From positions 186,001 through 250,000 of the forward strand of contig JAIUPT010000010.1 in NCBI GenBank assembly GCA_022315425.1: a stretch of 64,000 nucleotides of DNA, in the 5' to 3' direction. Shown piece after piece: positions 22,859 through 34,933 of the stretch. The first letter of the stretch is position 1. Each line of letters starts with the position of its first letter. This stretch comes from Pseudevernia furfuracea (Eukaryota > Ascomycota > Lecanoromycetes > Lecanorales > Parmeliaceae). A model generated the notes under the pieces. It was not told the DNA's origin, made no database searches, and saw only the letters and a list, made by a program, of their open reading frames with translations. A program made the translations under genes and the position numbers.

Positions 22859-23336
22859 GCGGAGCGGACCGAGTAACTTGCTGTTGTATGAGGCTGGCTT
22901 GTGTGTTGAGGTCAAGGTTTGTAATGGCTGTTTTGAGCTTCAACGAGGAGGGAAATCATGTGCTGTTCCATGTATGCTGAGCGGGTAAGAGGGAAAATCG
23001 GTGCACTTGCTTGGTGTTGGTGATTTCAGATTTGGACGAGACCCATAGTAACTCACTCATATTACCTCCGGGAGAAGGGAGGATCTCACTCTGGCGACGC
23101 CTCAGATGCACTCAATTGCCTGGGTGAGCAAACTACTCCTGCCAAGACGGAAAAACCCAACACTTGGCTAGGAGATTCACATTGTACCATAGCTCTCGCC
23201 AAGTTGAGATACCCAAATGTAGACAAACTCGTTGCTCTCACTTGCATCAATACTTGGACACCCAGCGTACTACATCATAACAACACAATATTTCCTATTC
23301 TATTCTGAAGTACAAGTGATGCAGTAACGCATTCGT
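22859..23336. other. Intergenic
   Basis: 478 bp between two plus-strand genes; presumed terminator of one and promoter of the next. Nothing specific recognised. Confidence 0.5.
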
Positions 23337-24656
23337 ATGCCCCCTCTCCGCCTTGTTACAATCCAACCTCTTCAACGAGTATCATACGCCCACAGCCCAC
23401 TTACTCTTCCCACCCCATCCACCAAGCGACGAACCAACATGGCTCCGCCAGTCCAACTCTCCAAAATACCAACCCTTTCAGACCTCTACAAAGACGGGAC
23501 CCTCCAGCCTTCCCCCATAGACGCTTCCCTCCCCACCCCATCAGCAACGCTGAACGCTAAAGTCTCTCTGATTCGGACCTCAATTACAAATCTCGCGACC
23601 ACATGTATCGTCAATGCCGCAAACACATCCCTTCTGGGAGGAGGCGGTGTTGTAAGTCCACCTATTGCCCCACCCCTCACTTTCTCCGCTCCCTCCCAAC
23701 AGCCTTTGTCGAACCCAGAGAATCCAGCTAACAACCCCCCCCCCTTCTCCAGGACGGCGCCATCCACTCAGCCGCCGGCCCCTCACTCCTCCGCGAATGC
23801 CGCACTCTCAACGGCTGCTCCACCGGCTCCGCCAAAATTACTTCCGCGCACGCCCTGCCATCCTCCTACATAATTCACGCCGTGGGACCCATATACCACC
23901 AACACAGAAAAGCCGCCGACAAGCTACGAAGCTGCTACCGAACTAGTCTACAGTTAGCCCTCGAAAAGGGCAAAGAAACGGGGCAAGATGCGAGCATTGC
24001 GTTTAGCTGTTTGAGTACGGGGGTGTACGGATATCCGAGTGAGGAAGCGGCGGAGGTGGCTGGGTGGGAGGTGAGGAGATTTCTGGAGGAGTTGGAGCGG
24101 AAGGGGGAGAAAGGGGGCGGGTTGGCGAGGGTGGTGTTTTGCATTTTCGAGGCGAAGGACGAGAGGGCTTACGGGGAGTGGTTACCGTACGTCTTTGTCC
24201 CATCCCACCGAAAAACGGAGTCGCGAGTTGGGGGTTTAGTTCGAGGAGCTTTTTTATTGACACGGAGACTTTTACAGCAAGATCTTCCCACCCACGCCAG
24301 AAGACTGGCCCGCCGAAGAGGAACCCGCAGAGGCAGGACCCGCGACGGCGAAGCCATCAGCTGGAGAAGCTTCAGCAGTAAGCAAGGATACCAGCACCGG
24401 CGAACCCCAAGCCAAAAAGCTCAAAACTTCCGTAGATGATCTAGGCAACGACGACTGGGAGGCTGTCGAGAAGCCAACCGAGGCGACATCGGATCAAGCG
24501 GCGGATACGACCGAGGAAGGTGAGAGAGTGGAGGCTGTAGAGCTGCGTGGGAGTGAGGGAGAGAAAGTTGAGAAGCCTGTAGCAGAGCAAAAGGAGGGAA
24601 CGGGAGCGGGTGTTGGGCATAGCCAGCCGGAGAATATGCTCGCGAAGGATTGGTGA
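23337..24656 (+). CDS. Macro-domain protein (MacroD-type ADP-ribose hydrolase family)
   Basis: Three exons: 23337-23651, 23753-24186 and 24278-24656, giving 375 residues. The macro domain binds ADP-ribose; MacroD-type members remove mono-ADP-ribose from proteins or hydrolyse O-acetyl-ADP-ribose. Landmarks: ITNLATTCIVNAANTSLLGGGGV joined in frame by the first intron to DGAIHSAAGPSLLREC, then SAHALPSSYIIHAVGP, and AFSCLSTGVYGYPSEEAAEVA with the GVYGYP phosphate loop. The third exon encodes a disordered acidic tail (Glu/Thr/Pro rich) ending in MLAKDW. Two possible starts: the first ATG gives a basic, Ser/Thr-rich leader that could target mitochondria; the Met in MAPPVQLSK (23439) begins the conserved part. 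Domain call is firm; enzyme specificity is inferred. Confidence 0.9.
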
Positions 24657-26590
24657 GAGGTTCGGATGGAAAGACTATCGATTTGGGGGAGTTTTTCGGG
24701 CGAGAGGCATTTCGAAGTGCCGTTTGGTTCTACAGTTACGGAATATCACGAGTGGAGTTTGAGACAGACAACAGCATAAATAGCTGAAGGATGGACTCGG
24801 AACAGTATGCAACACGAGTTACTTCTGCTCACAGTCGAATGCGTCAATCAGCAGCACTTAAGTAGGGTGGGTGGGCGATCGATTCCCACCAACCGTCTGC
24901 CTTTTCCAGTACGATGAATCGCGATACTGGATAGAATGTCTACGCCCACTAAGGTAGGAACCCCGGAAATTAGGAGAGAGAATTCAGTGAGTATCAGCCC
25001 TAAACTCTCATGCTCGTCTGGCGCGAACGTCAGCCTGGCCGTTTGGGCTTCGAGCATCGCTCTCGTAGATGGGACTGCCAACGTGGCTATCTATCACTGT
25101 CGTCTTGCGAGTTGAGGTCTCGCCGCCATCTCCATCTCCATCTCCATCTCCATCTCCACTTTGAGCATCTCCATCTCCATCTCCATCTCCATCTCCATCT
25201 CCATCTCCATCTCCATCTCCATTTCCATCTCCATCTCCATTTCCATCTCCGTCTCCATCTCCATTTCCATCTCCGTCTCCATCTCCATCTCCATCTCCAC
25301 TTTGAGCATCACTGCTAGATCCGTCATTGCTCCTGCCTGCACGCATGAATGAATGAATGAATGCTAGAGTCATAGCTAGGATATGTATATACCGTTCCCT
25401 AGGTTGCTCGACAGTGTCATTCACCTCGCCATATCTATCCACCCCCCCCGCACTTCGTAAGTAGGTAGGTCCCAGAGCCATTGGCCCTGTGCTGCTGTCA
25501 GTCACCTTGCCCCCTTTTTCTTCCCTGCCCACTCCACTACGCCGGGATCAGCCCGATCGATCGATGTCCGAGGATTCGGCCCGTAGAAGGCCGTTTGACG
25601 ATGTTCCTTCGGCCATCATCCGCGCTTCGATGACTTGCAAGTCTCAGGAGTTCGGTACCCGGGGCTTCCATAGCTCCCGGTCCATTCTCCGGAAAATCAT
25701 CCCAAACGATTCGTAAGGGATGCCCCCCCCCCTCCCTTCGCCGAATCTTGGTCCTCAAAGCAGTTGTTTTTTCGTGGCATCGTATGTACCGGCTCTTCTC
25801 CATGGGTTCTGGGTTGTCAAAACAAGTCAACAGGCTCGATTAGTTGTCGTTCTCTGGATCGCTTCGCATCAATCCTTTCTTTGCCACCTCTCTGTGCTGC
25901 GTGTTGTTTCCCAGATCCAAGGTTGGCGCCACCCCTCAACCAGTAGGCCTGGAGGAAGGACAGCTGCGATCTTCCGTCTACGGCCCCGTGGAGCAGCTTG
26001 ACGGGTACATGGGGGCGCAAAATTTACACCGGGGGGCATCTCCATCCGCTACTCGTTCCCGTCATTGTGAAGTCAGTGTCGCGCATTTCAGCCTTGTCCC
26101 GAGGACGACCCAGTCCATGTAGGGGGATCCATGCCGATGCGGATCCTGGGTGTACCATTTCTTTGAACCCCCAGCTATATAAAGTCCTGAGCAACGGCGA
26201 GATAGGACGTATCCTTGCTAATTTTTTTCTCCGGCTAGTCTGAATGAAATCTCCTGGTCTCGATGTCGCGATCAGAAATCCTCATCCTCGTCTGTGTCGT
26301 CTGATTATTGACCATTCCGGTCATTGGAGAAAGATGCGCTCAGGTAGCTCTGTAGGGAGGCTTTCGAGGCGCGATTGTTTGGGATTATCGGGCGTCATCA
26401 TGGCTCCCCGAGACAATCACTTTTTTCGGCTGTCCTGAAGACCAGAACGTAGAGGCTAGGAATTGACCTGGATTCCAGGGAAAAAAGAGTGAGAGGACGA
26501 ATTTTGATAACTGTAGGAGGTCAAGATCGCGTCGCGCGGTAACAAGTACTTAACTCGCGCTAATCTGTTGAGTCACGTGCTTGAACGAAC
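24657..26590. other. Intergenic, 1.9 kb, with simple repeats
   Basis: It holds the TCCATC array described separately and a short TGAA run at about 25345-25362. A minus-strand frame (25532-25008) is open through the array, encoding a Gly-Asp repeat, but flanking sequence shows no protein-like conservation, so it is not called. Pyrimidine-rich tracts precede the IMP2 start. Confidence 0.5.
25126..25310. repeat. TCCATC hexanucleotide microsatellite
   Basis: Array of about 25 TCCATC units with scattered variants (CCATTTCCATC, CCGTCTC). A CCACTTTGAGCATC interruption appears twice (near 25156 and 25297), so the array is built of larger nested units. On the minus strand it reads as Gly-Asp repeats in one frame. 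Confidence 0.93.
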
Positions 26591-27466
26591 ATGTTCTCCG
26601 CGCGGCCCAAGAGACGATCAATTGCAACCCATCACAACCCAATGCCCACTCCCCTCCGCCCCCGACCCATCCTCCACCTCCGCAACGCGATCCGCCACCT
26701 CTCCCTCCCCTCCCGTCCCCGCCGCCCGCCCCGCTCCGAACCCACCGCGCCCCCATTCTCAAAACCACGCCCCGCACGGATCCTCCAACGTCTCCGCGCC
26801 GACGCCCGCTTCAGGACCCTCTTCTTCTTCGCGTCCTGGTACCCCGTCTTTTCCTTCTGCACCAACAACGTCGTCTGCATCATGAGCGTGACGGGCCCGT
26901 CCATGTCTCCGTTCCTGAACACGGATTACGACAGCAGCCTGGTGCGCGATCGGGTGTGGGTGCGGCTGTGGCGGGCGGGGGAAGGGCTGGAGAGGGGGAT
27001 GGTGGTGGTTTATCGGTATGTCTCTATCCATCTGGATCTAGCCGCTTAAATTGAAGAGCTTTGGGGTTATTGTTGAGCCCGGGGGGAGCAGAGGATGAGA
27101 GGATAGAGGGTGGGGCGGCTGACGAGTGAGTCCTGCGGCAGGTCCCCAATGGACCCGGAAAGATGCGTTGTCAAGCGCATCATAGCGCTCGAAGGCGACA
27201 CCGTTGTTACCAAGCCTCCGCACCCCTTGCCGCAACAAGACGTTCCGTACGGCCATGTCTGGGTCGAGGGCGATCAGCCAGATGGCAAAATGAATATGGA
27301 TAGCAACTGGGTCGGACCTGTGTCGAAAAGTCTGATAGTTGGGAGAGTGGAGGGAGTGGTGTGGCCGTGGAGGAAGGCGGGGAGGATACCGTGGGAGGAT
27401 CGGACCGGGAATGATAGAGTAATGGTGGGGAAAGGGACCGTGGAGAAGGTTGAGCTTTTCCATTGA
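26591..27466 (+). CDS. IMP2: Mitochondrial inner membrane protease subunit 2
   Basis: Two exons, 26591-27015 and 27142-27466, give 249 residues. Imp2 is a signal-peptidase-like serine/lysine protease (family S26) of the mitochondrial inner membrane, acting from the intermembrane space together with Imp1. A long basic, proline-rich leader without acidic residues precedes the single membrane segment (FFFASWYPVFSFCTNN). The catalytic Ser is in GPSMSPFLN (residue 104) and the general-base Lys in RCVVKRIIALEGD (residue 153), just after the splice junction. The later GHVWVEGDQPDGKMNMDSNWVGPVSKSLIVG block, with NxxxxSNxxGPV, is the family box E. The 126-bp intron keeps phase. It lies convergent to the Spo71-like gene with a 200-bp gap. 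Confidence 0.92.
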
Positions 27467-27666
27467 GGGCGAAGTCAAGTGGAACTTCTTCAGTCGGCCA
27501 GCTTAGAAACTCGAATATGTATGGATGTTCACGGTAGTATACCGGCTCCAAAAGGTATGTACCAACCCCAAATCTTGCCGTTTGGAGTATACGCTAATAA
27601 TAACGACAGCCCAGTTTCCCCACCACCAACGCCTCGCTAAAAACACGATCTAGATGTACAGCGGCA

Positions 27667-30600
27667 TTAACTCTTATCGACAACCCGAATATCCTCACCG
27701 GCCTGCAAGCGGTCAATCTCCATTCCAATGCTCATGACCCAATGGTCACGCTCGGCCCTGCTCCGCGTCTTGAACACAATCGACCGACCAGTGGTCCCAA
27801 GTCTTGATACATACCGAAGCCGCTGCCTCGTTTTACCTGATTCCTGCTCCTCGTTTGCCTTGAATAATGATTTACTCTGGGGCTGCCAGATGACGAAGGT
27901 AGTCATTGTATCCTCGTCTGTTGAAGTCCAGCCATCTTCGAGATAGACTCGGGGAAGGGCCTGATGGCCTGGGTGATTGCTGTCAAAGGTCTGGTTTTGG
28001 TAAAGAAGATCACCTTCTGTGACAAGGCCGCTGTAAATGTAGCAATTTTTTAGGTCAATCGCTGCTTGTCGTTCATGCTGGATATGTCTGACCTCCTTTC
28101 CAGTCCGCTCACGAAGCGTTCCATGGAAAATCAAAAGCTGGCCCTGGCAGAGGATCACCCCGCAGCGTTGGAAGGTTGAATGTCGCTTTGGCTTACGGTA
28201 CAATGTTCCTGCCATCTTGGTTCAACGTTAGCCCGCTCTTTCATTTAGAGCATCAATGTACTCACAGTGATAGCGCGGCAACAGGATACGCCGCACATGT
28301 TGAACAGCTTTGGAGAAGCCACTGATCTTGTGACCTCCCACTTTGACCCAAATTGGCCGATGTAAGCTTCGGACTCTTCATCGACATCAAGCTGCTTCAG
28401 GTTCAGGGCCCGCACAGTTTTATACAAATCCACGTCAGCAGCAAGCCGAATTCTCCAATACCGAATAAGCTTTCGAAGCCGATGTATCCACTCCTTCTTT
28501 GTTGTTTCATTGTACGCCTGCAGCCTGATGACGAGCTTGTTCTTCATGACTAGCTCAAAGGTACGACTTTCATCGAACTGATCGGTTTGTCCGTCATCCT
28601 TTCTGGTGTCCTCCACCTCCTCGTGAAAGTCAACATCTTGTCCTTGGCCAACATTTTCGTCTGCTACGGAATTTCCCCGTTGCGCATTTTGGACCCGAAC
28701 CAGATGGCTCAGATTGATGTAACCCTCAGCTTGGAGCAGGGTCTTCGTGTTGCGCTCAGCTTCCTTGTATGCGTCCTCGTCATGCCGTGTCTTACTTGCT
28801 GCCGTTCCTTGGTGAAGCCATTCTATCTCGCCATCCTTGTTGGGGTAGGGATTGACGGCATAAATTAAAGGGGTATTTTGAACGATCTCGCTTGCGCTCG
28901 GAACCTTCGCACTTCCTGACAATGAAAGCTTTGGTGGCGGTGGAGGCAACGCCTTTGCCGGTCTGCAATAGCATAAGAATTGGTTGTGAGTAGTGAAATA
29001 CAACCGCTTGAAGTACATTTTCCCGAGCCTTCTGACATTGCCCTTCTGAGATGTGAGGCGCACTAGAAAACCCTCGACCGGCGCAGGCTCGTCCATAGCT
29101 TCTTCGCCTTTGGGCTTTATGCTTGTCAGGTAATGGTCCTTCGGCCTCAGCTCTAGCTCGTGTGTTCGCTGCATCGCCAATGTGCCATACATTTTCTGCT
29201 CGTTGGCACCATGCACCCATTCTAGACGATCATATCTTTTCCAAGCCAGGCCAATCTTCTCTTTTCCAAGCCATGCTTCTAGCACATCCGACCATTCAGG
29301 GTTGTTCTCTAACATCTTCAAAGATCGCTGTATGATAGTACTGGCGGCCGCTTTTTCAGCTTCCATTGTCTTGTTCATCGCTGCTTCATCCAGATTGTCT
29401 GCTTGTGCCGCGCTAATTGATGCCTCCAACTCACCAAAGGGATTATCAAGCTGCAAGGTAACGCTCAGGTCAGGCACGTTGACCTGCAGGGATGTGACAC
29501 GTTGTTCGCCCAGACTGCGACGAATGAAAGTATACCATTCGACAGCACTAGCTGCTGAATGAGTTCGAAGAATGTACATTATCGTTCCTGCTTTCCATGG
29601 AACCCAGATCACCACCGTTTTATCGAGCGATGAGTAGAGATTCACATGCGTAGTTTTACGAGCTAGGGGTATCTCATGCGTTGAGTGCTTCTGAAAGTGG
29701 GTCTCTTCCTTTGAGGGTATAACGCGCGTTTTGTACAACTGAATGAAGAATTCTGCATCGTCAGTGGTGCTCTCTCTACAGACAACCACGAATTCCCTCC
29801 ATTTTTCGACAGTACGCGCTGAAGTTTTCAGACTGTCATTCTCGTCGTAATCAGGCGGAAGCTCTTGCATGGTGGAATCAACCCGCACCAGCATCTTCTC
29901 CATCTTGACGATCTCTCCTGGGCGAGATTGTTCCTTTCGAAGTCGCTTCCATGCCCTCTGAGGACCTAATTTCCTCGCATCAAAAGTTGTCCGAACATCT
30001 TTGCGTTCAGCTTGATCCGCGAGGTTGAATCTGACCAAGCCGCCTCCGGTTGCTCGCTGTCCTTGCTCTCGACCAGCCCCACCCTTTTGCGACGAGTCTT
30101 TGGCCCTCATAACTGGAGAAGTGCCGCCGGGAGTGCCAAAGGGACCGTGAGGTATGAGTGCATCAGTCGAGTTGGGATTAGTGGTCTGATTTACCATATC
30201 GCCATTGCCTGACCTTGGATACGTGACGCTTATGGGAGTCTCTGGAGACGAGCCTGGCTGAGGCTGGGTAGAGTCAAAAAACTTGCCTGGCTCGTTGGTC
30301 TCAATGTTTGTGACCTCTCCGATGGTTTTTTTTGGGGTCTGGTTCTCTTTCGCAGTAGAAAAAGATGCAGCAGCTGGGCTTTTAGCTGGGCTTAGCGAAG
30401 AAATCGTCGCCTTGAAAGCTCCTCGCGGCCTTGTGGGGGCAGTGACGAAGGATGAGGTACTAGGCTTGTGGTTGGACCGGCTAGGGCTGAGTCTATCCAT
30501 GAATGTTGGCCGCCGTTTCACTGGTGTATGAGGTTCCTCGTCGGGAGAATGCACTTCAGGACTGCCATGCGCGGTCTCTACGGCGGTAGATTGTGCTTCC

Positions 30601-31075
30601 AGCCGACTCATCCCATCTCCCTCTTCTTCGTGTTCCGTTTCTTGTTGCTCATCTTCGCTTGAATCGGCGTCCTCTGACTCCTCATCAAGATCCTCTGGCT
30701 GGGGGAAGCTGTGACTAAACGTAGCGCTCGCCGACGGACCATCAAGACCTGTGATCTGCCTCTGGTGGGATACACCTGGCTTCGCTGAGAAAGTTACAGC
30801 TCGCGAAGAGTAGTCTGACAGCAGGTAGCGGGAGTACCAAGACTTGCGGTGGCTCTTGAGCCATCCTTCCGGGATTGGGCCAATGAAGCAGCGGCGGGTC
30901 GTGAGGTGTATGTGTTCAGCTGAGGCATGTTCCTAAATGGTTGAATCAGTCAAAACTCTAAATTTCTATTGCCTTCTCAGAACATTACACATACCAAACG
31001 TAGAGCAGTATACGATCCAAGCTCCAAGTCATTGCCAAGTGGGGTATCATGCTCAGTGGACTGAATGGGAGTCAT
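27667..31075 (-). CDS. Spo71-like PH-domain sporulation protein
   Basis: Three exons: 31075-30995, 30932-28266 and 28215-27667, giving 1098 residues; both introns are phase 0. Yeast Spo71 helps shape the prospore membrane through PH domains recruited with the Vps13 system. The first exon joins to HLTTRRCFIGPIPEGWLKSHRKSWY, the N-terminal signature of the Spo7_2/Spo71 family. A disordered region with acidic and Ser/Pro-rich stretches follows, then PH-like segments near residues 405-510 (WREFVVVCRESTTDDAEFFIQLY), 647-860 (EGFLVRLTSQKGNVRRLGKMYFKRLYF) and 917-1090 (GTLYRKPKRHSTFQRCGVILCQGQLLIF). The long exon also has an internal ATG at 30611, but the conserved segment upstream shows that is not the start. 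It shares a 246-bp divergent promoter with the HET-C2 gene. Confidence 0.85.
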
Positions 31076-31321
31076 CTGCGCTGGAAAAAAAAAAGCTCTT
31101 GAGGTAGTACCCCAAGCATCTCAAGCATCCTCAAAAGACAACATTAGGTACAAGAAAGCAATATGTTCACATGAAACCAATGGAGACTTCCCACCTCAAA
31201 ATTGGTGCCAATACATACGCTGATGACGTTTTGCCGACAGCCGCGCGCTTCTTTGCCCTAGGCCACTCGCCCCCACTTCCATCTTGAATTGTCAGGGCAT
31301 TGAACTCCTTTCAATCAAATT
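31076..31321. promoter_or_regulatory. Divergent promoter, SPO71-like / HET-C2
   Basis: 246 bp between opposed start codons, with an A-rich run near 31084-31093. No defined binding motif assigned. Confidence 0.5.
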
Positions 31322-32138
31322 ATGGCTGTACCGCATAGTGTCCCTTTTCCGTCAGGCGGGACCTGGTTCGATACGCTCCATAAAACCTTCGATGACGTCC
31401 CCGTTCAAGCCAACAACGACAATGCCATCCCCACCAGCGACTTCCTCGAAGCAGCGGAGTCTCTCACAACGCTCTTTGGTAAGCTACCACCTCCTGAGCT
31501 GCTTTTCTTCCATTGAAGAGTGCCAGGCTTACCAGTAGACAGATGTGCTAGGTTCAATAGCATTCACACCAGTCAAGAATGATATGATTGGCAATATCAA
31601 GGTCTCAACCTACCTCCGCCCACCACCCTCTCAATCCCAAGAACTTCCAACTGACTGATACAAGAAAGTTCGCGACCGACAACTAGCCACCCCTGCCGAA
31701 TCAGAAACACTTCAATCTCTTGTCATCAATGAACTCAAGACCAAGAAGCACACCGCGGCAGAAGGCCTGCTCTGGCTTGTCCGGTTCGTCCAATCTTTGG
31801 ATTCCGAGGCCGAGTACGAATGTCTGCTAACGAAATACTCCAGTGCTCTCGATTTCACCTCGCAGGGTATCCGCAGCAACCTCCAAAATCCCTCCGACGA
31901 GCTCTCCGCCTCTTTCCGCACAGCTTACGGCAATACGCTGAAACCTCATCATTCATTCATGGTGAAGCCGATCTTTAGTGCGGCCATGTCAGCAACGCCG
32001 TATCGAAAGGACTTCTATGCCAAGTTGGGAGGTGACCAGGCAAAAGTGGATGAGGCGGCGGGAAAGTGGTTAGAGGCGCTAGAGAAGCAGGTGTTCATAC
32101 TCAAGCAATTCCAGGCGAAGAAAGAGGCCAAATGGTAG
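31322..32138 (+). CDS. het-c2: Glycolipid transfer protein, HET-C2 orthologue
   Basis: Four exons: 31322-31478, 31543-31601, 31665-31783 and 31844-32138, giving 209 residues, the normal GLTP length. HET-C2/GLTP moves glycosphingolipids between membranes; in Podospora the orthologue het-c is also an incompatibility gene recognised by NLR-type HET-D/HET-E proteins. After splicing the conserved lipid-headgroup site is present: the Asp-Asn-Lys group in SIAFTPVKNDMIGNIKKVRDRQL, the stacking Trp in GLLWLVRALDF, and the His in LKPHHSFMVKPIF. The introns are GT-AG, with a CTAAC branch in the last. All phases agree. It lies divergent from the Spo71-like gene. Confidence 0.93.
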
Positions 32139-33104
32139 AGTGTTCGACCAGGAGAATCCATGTGGTATCGAGTTGATGCAGGGTTATGTACGTGCATTGT
32201 ACGACTAGGCTATAGACCATGTGGACGTATAGACGAAAAGCAGCAGCAGCCAATAGACGTCAATCGTACGACTGAGTCGTTGACAGTTAGATGAACATGT
32301 CCATGGTATCCACCAAGTCACTTTGCCATAATGAAAGAGAGCTTTTTTCACGCATGACGATTAATCGCGCCACGCACTTACCTAGGCTGCCGCTCGGTAA
32401 TAAACGGTAAACCAAACTTCCAGCCTGTCCTTGATGCCCAATTAATCTAACAGTAGTCAAAGACAAGTAGGAGCATAAAACTGTCCTTTCTGCTATCAAA
32501 AATGGCCGAGGCCAGTGAGGTCCGGCCGATTTTTTGGACGACAGAGCTATCGCCGTGGTATAAACAATTGGAAGGCCCGCCCAGTCAAGTGGACCATGTT
32601 GGAATGTCAGGAGGCTCAGCTACCTACAAGGCAAGCAAGCATAAACAGACCGTTAACTTCAAAACCTCGGAAACTATTACTCATTCTCGGATTGATCTTG
32701 ACTGACTCTATACGACGCAATGTAAGAGAGGATGCATAGGAAAGTGGTCAATGTTTTCTCGTTTCTCGGCCGAGATGGCTCGGCCCAAACCTCGGTCCAA
32801 ATTCAGCCCTCTGATAAGGTACCGTACTTAGCATATTCCACATACTCCTATTATAGCACCATAGCATGAAGGATGCAAGTACAGTCCTGAATCCTAACAA
32901 ATAGATTGGCCATGGAGGCATGATTGCAAATGCCGAGCTGCTGATTGGCTATTTCTCTCCGCTCAGCAACGGCACTCTGTCTGTCTTGGCACTTGCACCT
33001 GAATAACAATAACAGAATATAAGAAACCAAAGCTGCACTCTTGCAACTTGCAATGACATAAATATTATCTATTATCTATTATCTAGCCTTTCTAGTCTAG
33101 AAAC
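32139..33104. other. Intergenic
   Basis: A 67-codon ORF at 32502-32705 has no recognisable feature. ATTATCT repeats occur near 33063-33085 just before the DOMON gene. Nothing else is supported. Confidence 0.45.
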
Positions 33105-34642
33105 ATGTCTTTCTATCTTAGCAAGGCGCTGATGCTTCTCATTGTGCATTTTCTTTGTAAATACCCATCTTACCTTCGCATCTGCATACAAGGCTCATGA
33201 TTTTCTTTAGCTCTTTCAACAGGTGCATTCGGCGGTGATGCGCAATTCTACGACAACTCCTCAAACCTCGGCTTTGCACTATCTACCACTCAGAATGCCA
33301 CCTCGACAGATCTTCTTTTTCAGCTTTCCGCTCCGAAAAGTGCCGGATGGGGGGCAGTCGGCATTGGAGACAAGATGGATGGAGCGTTGATGTTCATCAT
33401 CTATCCATCAACTCAAAATGATGGTAAGTGGTTCGCTTTCCTGCCTTCGTGGAACCCAGTTGACATTCCCTCGAGGTGTCACAATTAGCGTGAGGTCTGC
33501 TTCGTAAGTTAGACCTCCAATCATAGCTGCATAAAAGTCCAAGACCCATAGTGGCCACAATACACCATCGCCTCTGTCCAAAGTCAACCTTACGGTCCAA
33601 TCATCAAGCATCGAAAACTCGGTAATGACAGCCAACGTCGTCTGTCGAAACTGTGCTGGGGATCAAAGTCACAATTCGGTCGACACATCATCACATAAAC
33701 AACCCTGGATCTGGGCTCTTGGGCCAGGCGATACAGGGGGCAACGCTGTCTCGTCTGACTCGCAAAATGCAAACATCAACCAGCACTCGAATTATGGTCC
33801 TGCCACCCTGAGAATTTCAACGTTGGAACGACTAACATCTCCACCTAGGTGTCTTCTTCGTGGACATGATAGCTACACGATCCAACTCAACCGCCCTACC
33901 ATCAATCTCCGGCAAAGTCGACACCAGTGTGACACCTCTACCGAGTTCGGTACCAGTGCTCATCATCATCCATGCAGTTTGCCTCGCGGGGTCATTCCTA
34001 CTCCTGTTTCCCCTCGGAGTGATTGCTTTGCGTTGGTTCAAGTGGGTTAAAATTCATTGGATGCTTCAGATCTTTGCCACAGTAGTGTGCGTGCTCGGCC
34101 TGGTCATCGCCATTGCGTTTAGCGCTATGGATCCGGAGTATGATACTTTCGACCGGGGACATCAAATTATTGGTATACTTGCTGTTGTTGCTCTGTTTAT
34201 TCAGGCATTGCTAGGATACCAACATCATCGGAATTACAAAAAAACTGGGCAAAGGACGGTGGTGTCACATTTCCATCTCTGGATCGGGAGGGCGGTGATT
34301 GTGCTAGGAATTTTGAATGCAGTGCTGTGAGCCAGATCACTCCATCCCTCTCGTTGCCCATTTGATTTGAGTGCCTTAGCTGACCTTCCCAGCGGTTTCT
34401 CTCTAGCAGGATCCACGCCCGGAACGATAGGCATTGCAATAGTAGCCATTGTTATATTGGCCATCACGATAGCGATCATCTACTTTGGAGCTAGGAGAAG
34501 CAAACGTTCGGCCTTGCCCCCAGGCTCTTCAGAGCCGTCAAGTATCGCATTGAGTGGCTACAACACGCCTCGTGGCGAGGATAATAGTTACAGGCCTGGT
34601 TATGGAGAGGGACAGCCTGTGCAGGGGCGCGGCTTCGCTTAG
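33105..34642 (+). CDS. Secretory DOMON - cytochrome b561 membrane protein
   Basis: Six exons: 33105-33156, 33211-33423, 33476-33503 (28 nt), 33552-33796, 33849-34326 and 34393-34642; total 421 residues, all phases consistent. It begins with a signal peptide (SKALMLLIVHFLSLSTGAFG), then a DOMON/CDH-cytochrome-like domain (GWGAVGIGDKMDGALMFIIYP; later PWIWALGPG and HSNYGVFFVDM). Five hydrophobic helices follow, including LIIIHAVCLAGSFLLLFPLG, HWMLQIFATVVCVLGLVIAIA, HQIIGILAVVALFIQALLG and HLWIGRAVIVLGILNAVLG. Histidines in the first four resemble b561 haem ligands. Such proteins carry electrons across membranes, perhaps linked to extracellular reductants or iron. The donor at 33797 (GTCCTG) is weak, but the resulting junction rebuilds a conserved motif. 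Substrate unknown. Confidence 0.85.
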
Positions 34643-34862
34643 TCAAGTGTGATCGTACCTTCAGCGTGTTTTGTCAATTGATGGATCGGCTGGCGACTTG
34701 GGTGCACGATGTCTTGGCAGATGATCAAAATTGTCCTATTTTCGCAACGCCATAATTTTTTTAGGAACAACAGCCTTTTCCATATCGATTCCAGCTAAAA
34801 ATTCTTCGATCTACTTGGGAAGAAAAATACTTAAATCTACAATATTTTCCCTCTAGTGTCCA

Positions 34863-34933
34863 CGTTGTCAAGTTGTGTTGTGTCAAGTTGTGTTGTGTTG
34901 TGTTGTGTTGTGTTCTGTTGTGTTAAGTTGTAA
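34863..34933. repeat. GTTGT pentanucleotide microsatellite
   Basis: Imperfect tandem GTTGT units, about 12 copies with GTCAA variants, shortly after the DOMON-b561 gene. Confidence 0.88.

Noticed and set aside
25008..25532. Minus-strand ORF with a Gly-Asp repeat as a protein gene
   Set aside because: The open frame is a by-product of a hexanucleotide microsatellite; flanks lack conserved features.
30609..30611. ATG at 30611 as the start of the Spo71-like gene
   Set aside because: Conserved family sequence (TRRCFIGPIPEGWLKSH) continues in frame upstream and joins a first exon with its own ATG at 31075.
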